Positions 45,044 to 52,059 of a stretch of DNA of 56,622 nt are shown piece by piece. Every line of letters begins with the position of its first letter. Positions within the stretch are counted from its first letter, which is position 1. The DNA comes from an uncultured Gammaproteobacteria bacterium (GTDB lineage: Bacteria; Pseudomonadota; Gammaproteobacteria; Arenicellales; JAANXG01), in NCBI GenBank assembly GCA_947258495.1, contig CAMYIN010000019.1:1-56622 (forward strand), given 5' to 3'. The notes beneath the pieces were generated by a model. It was not told the origin of the DNA and did no database searches. It worked only from the letters and a program-made list of their open reading frames with translations. The position numbers were made by a program, and so were the translations under genes.

Positions 45044-45817
45044 TCAGTCCTGTTTCAACAGCAGGTCTTTGGCCAGATTGATCTTCGCGGCGAGGTAGGT
45101 GGAGCCACCGCGATCCGGATGAAATTTCTGTACCAATCGGCGGTGCGCCTCAACGATCTGCTCGCGCGTGGCGCCGTCGGCGACGCCGAGAATCTCGCGC
45201 GCCTCGTGGGGGGTCATCTGTCCACCGGACGGTGCTGCGCCGCCGGCAAACGGCTCGCTGGAAACACGTTCGCGCCAATCCTCGCCGTACACGCGGTCGA
45301 GATAGGCCTGCAGCAGCGCAGCCGACTCCGCGTCCTCGCGGTGGCACTCCTCGTACAACTCGTACAATTGGGATTCCGACAGTTCGGACAGCTTTTTGCC
45401 GGCGTAAGCCCCCTGCAATACCTCACCCTCCATTTCACCGCTGTCGTGATCCAGACTCATGCGCAGATAGCGGGAGTCGACCTGCGAGCGACCACCGACG
45501 CCGCCGCCCGCGGACGACGTACCCGCGGCTCTCGCCGCCCGGGCGTTTTGAACCAACGTGTACAACTGACTAAGGATCGGCACGAATCGCAGCAGGGACA
45601 GAAGGCGGCCCAGAAACGGGATCGCCGAGGCCACGAGAGCGAATAGCCAGTGCAAACGCCCGGTTGCGGCAAGCAGCAGCACCGCGATCACCGCCGCCCA
45701 CATGCCGCCGCGGCGGAGATGGCGGGCGACCTTCTTCGGGTCCTCCCTGAGGAACCAGTGCACGAGCAGCACCGCCGCCGTCACCACGATGAGTATCAGC
45801 AGCAGGCGAAGAATCAC
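45044..45817 (-). CDS. Membrane-anchored J-domain protein
   Basis: Length 257 aa. The N-terminus is membrane-embedded: a helix at about 2-20 (LRLLLILIVVTAAVLLVHWF) and a second hydrophobic region at about 40-75. A central soluble part carries SESQLYELYEECHREDAESAALLQAYLD. The C-terminal ~55 residues are a J-domain with the HPD motif at 233-235 (RRLVQKFHPDRGGSTYLAAKIN), similar to Pam18/Tim14 and DjlA-like proteins, and would stimulate a DnaK-type chaperone near the membrane. It starts 3 nt after the VWA-like gene, suggesting coupling. Confidence 0.88.
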   Translation of the reverse strand: MILRLLLILIVVTAAVLLVHWFLREDPKKVARHLRRGGMWAAVIAVLLLAATGRLHWLFALVASAIPFLGRLLSLLRFVPILSQLYTLVQNARAARAAGTSSAGGGVGGRSQVDSRYLRMSLDHDSGEMEGEVLQGAYAGKKLSELSESQLYELYEECHREDAESAALLQAYLDRVYGEDWRERVSSEPFAGGAAPSGGQMTPHEAREILGVADGATREQIVEAHRRLVQKFHPDRGGSTYLAAKINLAKDLLLKQD

Positions 45818-45820
45818 GCG

Positions 45821-46534
45821 TCAATTCCGATCGCCGATCTGGTGCACCAGTCGGCGTACCGGGCCGATCTTGTCTCTGCTGAAGGCTTTCAAGGCCCGGC
45901 GTCCTCCGGCGGCGTAAACCGCCACCGCGCTCAACAGGTCCTTGAGCTGCTGTGGACTGTTGGCGTCGAAGGGACAACAGGCCCCATGTGTAAGGCACGC
46001 AATCTGTTGAAACGCCGCCGCGGCGCGCGCATCGTTGCCCTCGTGGAAAATGAACGCCGGCACGCCAAGCAGTCCCAATTCACCGGCGAGACCGCAGAGC
46101 TGATTTACGTCCTCCTCGACACAGTCCCCTACGAACACCAGCGCATGCACTTTGTTCTTTTTTGCCTCCTTGCGCGCGTGCTTAAGAACCTTGCGAATCT
46201 GGGTAAGCCCGCCCAGACAGAACACGCTTGTCATACGCCTGAGAAGGTCGTTCGAGCGTACGTACCAGGGGCTGAAACTGAACTCGCCGTGCCCGCGGTA
46301 AAAACACAACTGCACTTCCAGGCCGCCCAACGCCGCAGTCTGCTGGAACATCTCTACTTGAATGTGCGTCGCCCGGTCCCAGGCCGGCTGGCGGCTTGCG
46401 GTCGCGTCCAGGGCGAAGATCAACCGGCCGCGGGAACCGGCCGCCTTGACCACCGGGGCCCTGGCCACTTTGTCGAGAAACGCGGTGATTTCCGCGCTCG
46501 AGGGTTTGGCAGGCAATCTATCGTCTTTCGCCAT
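45821..46534 (-). CDS. VWA-like domain protein
   Basis: Length 237 aa. I recognise a Rossmann-like von Willebrand A pattern: GRLIFALDATASRQPAWD (DxTxS metal site) near residue 40 and VHALVFVGDCVEEDVNQLCGL for the later strand. Function is unknown. Position between a lipoprotein gene (1 nt gap) and a membrane J-domain gene (3 nt gap) shows a tight three-gene unit. Pairing of a VWA-like protein with a J-domain protein is suggestive of protein assembly or quality control, but this is inference. No signal peptide is visible, so cytosolic. Confidence 0.78.
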   Translation of the reverse strand: MAKDDRLPAKPSSAEITAFLDKVARAPVVKAAGSRGRLIFALDATASRQPAWDRATHIQVEMFQQTAALGGLEVQLCFYRGHGEFSFSPWYVRSNDLLRRMTSVFCLGGLTQIRKVLKHARKEAKKNKVHALVFVGDCVEEDVNQLCGLAGELGLLGVPAFIFHEGNDARAAAAFQQIACLTHGACCPFDANSPQQLKDLLSAVAVYAAGGRRALKAFSRDKIGPVRRLVHQIGDRN

Positions 46535-46535
46535 T

Positions 46536-47381
46536 TCACTGCTCCAGGGAACGCAACTGCCGGCGGATGCCGTTGATCCGCCGCAGGGCGCGATTTCGCT
46601 GCTCCGGCGTCAGTGTGCCGTCAATCGACACCACCATGTCTTCGATCACCTTCCAGGACTGACTCGCCTTATCGGACAACTGACGCCCCATGTTACCCTG
46701 TTCGACCCACCATTGATTGAGAAATCGTGACAATTCGTCAACATTCGCCGCCTTGTGCAGCATTTTGAGCACCGTTTGCTGCTGATGCAGACGGTATGCG
46801 TACCAATCCTCGTGGGCCTCCGGAATCGCGTTGTTCAAGTTCGTCACAAGCTGCCGCTGCTCCGATGAGAGTTCACCGGTCCAGCGCTCGATGCGCCGAA
46901 TGAGCTGCTGTATACGCCTGGCCTTGCGGCGGTCCGAAGGGTACGCCAGGTGCCGGGCTTGGTAGCGACGGTTCGCCCGCGTCAGCCTGGTTGTCAGGTG
47001 TTCGATCTGCGCCGCGTTCAGTTGCGCCAGGACCGGGACCACCACCGCTATGGTCCGCCGCGTGGTGTCCGCATAGATCCTCACCAGCGCGTCCAGAATG
47101 TTTTTCGCCTCGTCGCGGTCGAGGCCGTCTTTTGCGTAAGTCTCGATTGTTTCCAGCCAGGCTATCACGCTTGGCAGTTCCTCTCGGCGATGACTTTGAA
47201 GCTGGGCCTCCAGCTCGGGGCGCAGGAACTGCTTCTGCGTCGCCGTGAGGTTGAGGTATTCATCCATGTACTGGAACAGTATACGATCGGCGTTGCTGTA
47301 AGCGACCTTGACCGTGGTGCACGCCGTCAGGAGCTCGATCACCAAGATCGCCAGCACCACTCTCGACGAACGCGGCGGCAT
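46536..47381 (-). CDS. DUF6279-like lipoprotein
   Basis: Length 281 aa from ATG at 47381 (MPPRSSRVVLAILVIELLTAC); the frame is open 22 codons further upstream. A lipoprotein signal peptide ends at LLTAC, so the mature protein starts with a lipidated Cys. The rest is helical, with the repeated heptad-like segments of the DUF6279 family (YSNADRILFQYMDEYLNLTATQKQFLRPEL, read in two parts). A Trp- and Arg-rich C-terminal half follows (DWYAYRLHQQQTVLKML). Function unknown. First gene of a three-gene operon with the VWA-like and J-domain genes, which hints at a shared envelope process. Confidence 0.8.
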   Translation of the reverse strand: MPPRSSRVVLAILVIELLTACTTVKVAYSNADRILFQYMDEYLNLTATQKQFLRPELEAQLQSHRREELPSVIAWLETIETYAKDGLDRDEAKNILDALVRIYADTTRRTIAVVVPVLAQLNAAQIEHLTTRLTRANRRYQARHLAYPSDRRKARRIQQLIRRIERWTGELSSEQRQLVTNLNNAIPEAHEDWYAYRLHQQQTVLKMLHKAANVDELSRFLNQWWVEQGNMGRQLSDKASQSWKVIEDMVVSIDGTLTPEQRNRALRRINGIRRQLRSLEQ

Positions 47382-47482
47382 GAGGCGCGTGTCGCTGCGT
47401 CTTACGACGAATGCCGACTCTGATACTCCAGACATTTCGTTCAACAAATACAGTTACGACCTAAGACCGCGATTTCTGGACA

Positions 47483-48712
47483 ATGTTGTCGCATATCTGG
47501 TTTGCGTTTTTCCTCGTCGCTTTCGCATCATCTCTGTATCGATGGCTGCTGCTTGACGATCCTTCCGTGTTCGCCCAAGTAATCGGAGCGACGTTCGACA
47601 TGGCGAAGCTCGGAGTCGAGATCGCCATCGGCTTGATCGGGGTATTGTGTCTGTGGCTGGGTTTCTTTCGCATAGCGGAGCGCGCGGGTCTGATCCAGTG
47701 GCTGGCCAAGGGACTGAGTCCGCTGTTCCGCCACCTCATGCCGGAAGTGCCGAAAGGGCACCCGGCCACGGGCTCGGTGACCATGAACCTGGCGGCGAAC
47801 ATGTTGGGACTGGACAACGCCGCCACGCCGATGGGACTGAAGGCGATGCAGGACCTGCAGTCGCTGAATACGACTCCCGAGACTGCTACCAACGCCCAGA
47901 TCCTTTTCCTCGTCCTCAACACCTCCTCGGTGACGCTGCTTCCGGTGACGATATTCCTGTATCGCGCGCAACAGGGCGCCTCGGATCCAACCGCGGTCTT
48001 CATTCCGATACTCCTGGCGACATCAGCCTCCACGCTTGCAGGACTGCTCATGGTGGCCTGGTTGCAGCGGCTGAAGCTGTGGCATCCCGTCGTCTGGGCG
48101 TACTTCGCGGGATTCGCGGCGTTCATGGCGCTGCTCATCACCTACCTCGGCGGACTGGACCCCGCATCCCTGAGCGAGCAATCCAGCCTCATAGGCAACC
48201 TGGTGTTGCTGGGCGTCATTGTGGCGTTCCTGAGCATAGGCTGGTACCGCAGGATCAACGTCTACGACGCGTTCATCGACGGAGCCAAGGGGGGGTTCGA
48301 GGTCTGCGTTACACTGATACCTTTCCTCGTAGGCATGCTGGTCGCCATCGGCATCCTGCGCGCCAGCGGGTCGCTGGAACTGCTGTTGTCGGCGCTGCAA
48401 TCCATGCTCACCTGGCTCGGCATCGATACGGACTTCGTAGCCGCGATTCCCACTGCGTTGATGAAGCCATTGAGCGGCAGCGGCGCGCGCGCAATGATGC
48501 TGGAAACCATGAGCGCATACGGTGTCGACTCCTTCCCGGCCACGGTCGCGGCAATCATTCAAGGCAGCACGGAAACGACTTTCTATGTGCTCGCGGTGTA
48601 TTTCGGGAGCGTCGGCATCCGGCGGGTTCGGCATGCGATCGCCTGCGGCCTGGTGGCGGATCTGGCGGGGATACTTACCGCCATCGTCGTCGCCTACTGG
48701 TTCTTCCATTGA
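47483..48712 (+). CDS. SpmA-SpmB fused nucleoside-recognition (gate) domain membrane protein
   Basis: Length 409 aa with about ten membrane helices. The first half is SpmA-like (VTMNLAANMLGLDNAATPMGLKAMQDLQ), the second SpmB-like (FIDGAKGGFEVCVTLIPFLVGMLVAIG and then PTALMKPLSGSGARAMMLE). In sporulating Firmicutes these are separate spore-maturation proteins, whereas proteobacteria often carry this fusion, predicted to be a transporter of unknown substrate. The organism shows no sign of sporulation. TTG start at 47483; divergent from the DUF6279 operon with about 100 nt between. Confidence 0.88.
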   Translation: MLSHIWFAFFLVAFASSLYRWLLLDDPSVFAQVIGATFDMAKLGVEIAIGLIGVLCLWLGFFRIAERAGLIQWLAKGLSPLFRHLMPEVPKGHPATGSVTMNLAANMLGLDNAATPMGLKAMQDLQSLNTTPETATNAQILFLVLNTSSVTLLPVTIFLYRAQQGASDPTAVFIPILLATSASTLAGLLMVAWLQRLKLWHPVVWAYFAGFAAFMALLITYLGGLDPASLSEQSSLIGNLVLLGVIVAFLSIGWYRRINVYDAFIDGAKGGFEVCVTLIPFLVGMLVAIGILRASGSLELLLSALQSMLTWLGIDTDFVAAIPTALMKPLSGSGARAMMLETMSAYGVDSFPATVAAIIQGSTETTFYVLAVYFGSVGIRRVRHAIACGLVADLAGILTAIVVAYWFFH

Positions 48713-48790
48713 ACCTGCCTCGCAGCATGTCGTGCGCCAACGGCGACACGATGCGACGCCGAGACCCTGCCGGCGCCGTGCCCTACACGT

Positions 48791-49258
48791 TCAGGTTCTA
48801 CCCAGCTGCGCGTCGCTGACCCGGGGAATGAAGTATACATCCGCCGATTCCACGCTCACCGGCGTTCCGCCGCCGTCGACCAAGGGCTGCTCGTAATCGT
48901 TCCATCCCCGCAAGCCCGTTTTCAGCGAGGATACGTGGCGGTACCCGAGCAGTTTCATCGTATGTGCGGCGAGCAGACTCCGATTTCCGGAGCGACAGAC
49001 GACGACGATTTCCGCGCATCGCGCTTCCACCAGTTTCGGAACGGTCTCTTCGTAGCCGTATTCGCAGGCGGTCTCCAGGATACCCCGCGGCACCAGCAGG
49101 GATCGGGGAATGTGCATGGCTTCGAATTCGTAGGGCTCGCGCACGTCCAGAATCAGCAGGCCCGACACCTCCCCCAATCGGTCGCTCAGGTCCCAGGGAA
49201 ATATTTCGTCCACCTCCTTTTGGACTTCTCCCAGCAAGTCATTGAATCTGTTCGGCAT
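48791..49258 (-). CDS. Rhodanese-domain protein
   Basis: Length 155 aa. A single rhodanese domain covers about residues 15-125: LLILDVREPYEFEAMHIPRS, the active-site loop VVVCRSGNRSLLAA with Cys88, and LLGYRHVSSLKTGLRGW. The CRSGNRS loop of six residues favours sulfur transfer over a phosphatase-type Cdc25 domain. No signal peptide, so cytosolic. Possible role in sulfane sulfur handling, consistent with the sulfur-oxidiser hints elsewhere, but no sulfur genes are adjacent. Convergent with the SpmAB gene. Confidence 0.92.
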   Translation of the reverse strand: MPNRFNDLLGEVQKEVDEIFPWDLSDRLGEVSGLLILDVREPYEFEAMHIPRSLLVPRGILETACEYGYEETVPKLVEARCAEIVVVCRSGNRSLLAAHTMKLLGYRHVSSLKTGLRGWNDYEQPLVDGGGTPVSVESADVYFIPRVSDAQLGRT

Positions 49259-49303
49259 GAGAAGTTCCGTCCAAAATCATCAAGGTCGCTTCGCGTGGCG
49301 ATG

Positions 49304-49473
49304 GAATCTCCCCGCGCTTACGCGCGGGGAATCATCCCGGCGTTGCCGGGATACACTGGACTCGGCCGGCCGTCGGCAAAGCCGCGTCCGGCCTCGTCCG
49401 TGGCCCGCACGATACCGTGCGGGCATCGCGTCCATCCCCATGCTCACGCACGGGGCTTTGTTCCGCGATAAAC
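49304..49473. repeat. Hairpin-rich intergenic repeat element (copies B and C of the 26.28-kb repeat)
   Basis: Within the 319-nt gap 49259-49577. It opens with GAATCTCCCCGCGC-type sequence and a hairpin (8-bp arms, 49310-49329). Two more hairpins follow: ATCCCGG/CCGGGAT at 49334-49352 and GCCCGCAC/GTGCGGGC at 49403-49424. It closes with a hairpin CCCCATGC/GCACGGGG at 49436-49455 plus TTCCGCGATAAA. The left and right ends match copy A at 26281-26323, which lacks the middle. No ORF. Confidence 0.7.
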
Positions 49474-49577
49474 ACCATTAGGTGTATAAACCGACAAATC
49501 TCATAATTGGCCTCGGGACTCAAGGAGATCCTCCCGGGGGACGTGGGACGCGTCACACACCATCAAAGGAGTCAACC

Positions 49578-49800
49578 ATGCAATACAGAAATCCGTTCTA
49601 CCGCACTATCGTGGTTACAGCAGCGTCCCTGTTTCTTGCCACGTCGGCCGCCTACGCGAAGACCTTTAAAATGGCGCTGGGCGACGCCCAGGGCGGCACC
49701 CAGTGGAAACTCGGGACGACCCTCCCGGAAAAGTTCTAAGGAAAAGACCGGCGGCAAGGAAAAACTAGACCGCATGCTGAGCCTCCTCGGCCGCGGATGA
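49578..49800 (+). pseudogene. Decayed TRAP-transporter substrate-binding protein (DctP) fragment
   Basis: ATG at 49578 with AAGGAG upstream encodes a signal peptide (TIVVTAASLFLATSAAYAK) followed by FKMALGDAQGGTQWKLGTTL, a typical start of a DctP-type periplasmic solute-binding protein. The frame stops at 49739 after 53 codons. The +1-shifted frame continues with KEKTGGKEKLD, the next conserved DctP segment, so a frameshift broke the gene. More than 250 residues of the usual protein are missing. Original substrate was probably a C4-dicarboxylate or similar acid. Confidence 0.82.
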
Positions 49801-49835
49801 TCCGGCGCCCGTTCTAAAACGGCCACGCAAAAAAA

Positions 49836-49872
49836 GTGCGCCCTATCCGTGCGTACCGTGGGTAGGGCGCAC
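49836..49872. other. Hairpin between the DctP and DctQ remnants
   Basis: Perfect 10-bp arms GTGCGCCCTA and TAGGGCGCAC with a 17-nt loop, preceded on the plus strand by a run of A. On the plus strand it lacks a T-run, so it resembles an mRNA-stabilising stem between dctP and dctQ; on the minus strand it would read as a terminator. Confidence 0.6.
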
Positions 49873-49892
49873 CGCACCCCGGGGAGAGGCCC

Positions 49893-49970
49893 ATGACCAC
49901 AGCCGGTCTATTGACGAACATCTTCAAAAACATCGAAACCTACATCTGCGGGTTCCTGCTGGCGTTCTTC
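49893..49970 (+). pseudogene. TRAP small permease (DctQ) N-terminal fragment
   Basis: GGGGAGAGG and an ATG at 49893 start MTTAGLLTNIFKNIETYICG followed by FLLAFF, the usual cytosolic tail and first helix of DctQ proteins. After about 26 codons the similarity ends at a deletion junction where DctM sequence begins in another frame. The original frame runs on to 50135 as nonsense. Confidence 0.72.
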
Positions 49971-49971
49971 C

Positions 49972-50118
49972 GGCATGCTCTTGATCCCGACCATGGTCAA
50001 CCGCGGATACGATCGCGGGTACGCCTCGGCGATCACCGCCTCGTTCGGAGGACTCGGGGTGGTGATACCGCCGTCGATCCCGATGGTCATTTTCGAAGCC
50101 AGAGGATTTGTGAACTGA
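49972..50118 (+). pseudogene. TRAP large permease (DctM) internal fragment
   Basis: In the frame GGC(49972) to TGA(50118) the translation is GMLLIPTMVNRGYDRGYASA, then ITASFGGLGVVIPPSIPMVIF, a hallmark stretch of DctM large permeases. It ends in a short unrelated tail. Nothing of the ~120 preceding or ~270 following DctM residues remains. The DctQ-DctM join implies a deletion of about 0.8-1 kb. Confidence 0.78.
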
Positions 50119-50734
50119 TAAGCGCCCCTCATTGAATTCCCCACTCTAACAGCGCTGATGGATTCCATTCCTGCCGTTGACGATCTGATTACCTAAGGCC
50201 CGCAAAGTGCCCAGGCTATGTAAAAACTCGAAAAAATAACGATCGGTTGGGACGAAACTACACTATCAACATCACTAGAAAGGATCTCGTAATTTGAAAT
50301 CCACTTGTAACGTTAGAGCGCAGAAAATCGTTTCGCTTAACCCACCGAAGCTTTTAATTCTGAGTATTTACACAGCCTGCGCCCTTTCCGGACCTTCGTG
50401 TTGAACATCAGAACGAGTTGTTGCATTGCAACGTGACCGTCTCCCAGCGACCCTAACCGGACACGTATTGATCCCGAGCATGTGCCTTCGAGGCCGTTAA
50501 AACGTATCCTGACTTTCAAGCTACCTTCGCCGAATTTGCGCAGGTAGGTATCCGAAGTAAAACACGGCCTAACCAGAATCCGCGTTGTTACAACAGCACC
50601 TCAACAACGCTTGTACGGGCTGACCCTATCGCACCCGCGGTTGATTTTTTTGGTTAATGCCGGTTAGATTGAACCTACCACCGTACTGCGGGTCTCACGA
50701 AAACCAGAAGCTCCATGGCCAACCTCACTCAACC
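50119..50734. other. 616-nt non-coding stretch between TRAP remnants and copper genes
   Basis: No convincing gene; a 60-codon minus-strand frame at 50337-50519 lacks a ribosome site and similarity. Base composition is less GC-rich than flanks. CCCAGGCTATGTAAAAACTC near 50207-50227 looks like the end of an insertion sequence but no partner end or transposase was found. It probably contains the promoter of the copper operon. Confidence 0.5.
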
Positions 50735-51133
50735 ATGCGCGTCAGACTGAGCAAATTTGTTACTGGGCTTTTTTATTGCCTGATTCCGGTTACTTTGGCG
50801 TTCTCTCCGCTGACGCACGCCCTTGTGACCTCATCCATTACCCCAGATGATGCTGGACCAATTCAGGTGGAGCAACATGCGCATCACGGAGACTCGATGG
50901 TGGCGATAACAGTCATCGGGAACTCGCTGGACAGCGAAGCTTTACCAGTACACTGCAACCCGCTTGTTGAGATCAGCGCCTGTACACTGCTTTGTTCGGT
51001 GTGCCTCAGCGCTCTACCCCAGCCGCCCGGCGCGTTGCGGGATGCTCCGCGCAACCATGAATGGCTGCAGCACTACGCGGGTTTCAACCCGCTGGTAGAC
51101 GCTAATCCTCCCCTCAGACCCCCGCGTCACTAA
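50735..51133 (+). CDS. Small secreted His/Cys protein of unknown function, copper-operon leader gene
   Basis: Length 132 aa from ATG at 50735; longer starts exist upstream. An N-terminal signal peptide is likely (LFYCLIPVTLAFSPLTHALV). The mature part has potential metal ligands: EQHAHHGDSM, VHCNPL and CTLLCSVC. This spacing loosely recalls DUF2946-type proteins found near copper genes, but the resemblance is weak and I do not assign a family. It lies 123 nt upstream of the CusF-like gene in the same direction. No strong ribosome site was seen. A role in copper binding in the periplasm is inferred from ligands and neighbours only. Confidence 0.6.
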   Translation: MRVRLSKFVTGLFYCLIPVTLAFSPLTHALVTSSITPDDAGPIQVEQHAHHGDSMVAITVIGNSLDSEALPVHCNPLVEISACTLLCSVCLSALPQPPGALRDAPRNHEWLQHYAGFNPLVDANPPLRPPRH

Positions 51134-51256
51134 CTTAACCCCACCATTCGTTGACGGTCGTCGGCGCGGTTAGCTGCGCGCCGACCAGATTTAATCGTCG
51201 ATCCGCCTACCGGATCGCGCAGACGCATTCGAGAGAATGAACAGTCTGGGGGAAAA

Positions 51257-52048
51257 ATGAGTAACAACAAAATACTGGGGGCCGTCCTAGCTCCCGTGCT
51301 GTTAGCACTGTACGTGCCCGGTGCGGCGTCGGATGAAACCGGCGCGGCGCCGGAGCAAACTCCGTCCGTTCTGGACGCATCGCAACATCCATCTTCTCCA
51401 AAAAGAGAAGGCGCGCTCTTTGACGAGATCGTGCCACTCGACGCGGAACTATCCTGGATCGAGCGATTCAACGGAGACGAGACGTTCAACCCGGAGAGCA
51501 CGCAGAAGTTCTCGACGCCGACAGGGTCGTACGATGACTCGTCTGCCCGAGGCCAGGATCAGAAAGAAGATGGCGCCGCAGCGGACGCCAACGGCATGAT
51601 CAAGTCCATCCGTCCTGAGCAGGGCAAGATACGGATCGCCCACGACCCGATCGACAAATACGGTATGCCACCGATGACCATGGTGTTCCGGGTCGAGGAT
51701 CCGTCGCTGCTGTCCGGGCTGGAGAAAGGGCAGGAGATCGGTTTTGACGTGGAGAACACGTCCAAGGGGTTCGTGGTCACCCGTATCGTCCCTCGGGGCG
51801 AAGACCCAGGATCGGGTACGGAAGTCATGGATGCCCGCGGAACGGTCAAATCCGTCCGGCTCTCGCAGAACAAGATCAGGATAGCCCACGACCCGATCGA
51901 GAAGTACGGCATGCCGGCCATGACCATGGTGTTCAAGGTCAAGGACCCGAAGATGCTGGAAGGGATGGAGAAAGGGCTGCGGGTCGAGTTCGACGTCGAG
52001 AACACCCCGGGCGGTTTCGAGATCACCAACATCAAACCCGCTAACTAA
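51257..52048 (+). CDS. Periplasmic protein with two CusF-like copper-binding domains
   Basis: Length 263 aa. A signal peptide (about 1-25, ending PGAAS) is followed by an unstructured region to ~110. Two tandem CusF-like domains follow: about 112-180 with IRIAHDPIDKYGMPPMTMVF, and about 195-260 with IRIAHDPIEKYGMPAMTMVF. E. coli CusF binds Cu(I)/Ag(I) with one His, two Met and a capping Trp in WPEMTM. Here the His and both Met are kept, and the Trp position is Met in both domains. ATG has GGGGGAA upstream. It precedes a TolC-type gene by 11 nt and is thus part of a copper operon; it likely acts as a periplasmic Cu(I) carrier. Confidence 0.9.
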   Translation: MSNNKILGAVLAPVLLALYVPGAASDETGAAPEQTPSVLDASQHPSSPKREGALFDEIVPLDAELSWIERFNGDETFNPESTQKFSTPTGSYDDSSARGQDQKEDGAAADANGMIKSIRPEQGKIRIAHDPIDKYGMPPMTMVFRVEDPSLLSGLEKGQEIGFDVENTSKGFVVTRIVPRGEDPGSGTEVMDARGTVKSVRLSQNKIRIAHDPIEKYGMPAMTMVFKVKDPKMLEGMEKGLRVEFDVENTPGGFEITNIKPAN

Positions 52049-52059
52049 GGAGCGTAGAC

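Noticed and set aside
49304-49473. CRISPR array considered because the stems resemble type I repeat hairpins
   Set aside because: Only two related units about 126 bp apart, no regular spacers and no cas genes.
50337-50519. 60-codon minus-strand frame
   Set aside because: No ribosome site, no recognisable domain and located in decayed DNA.
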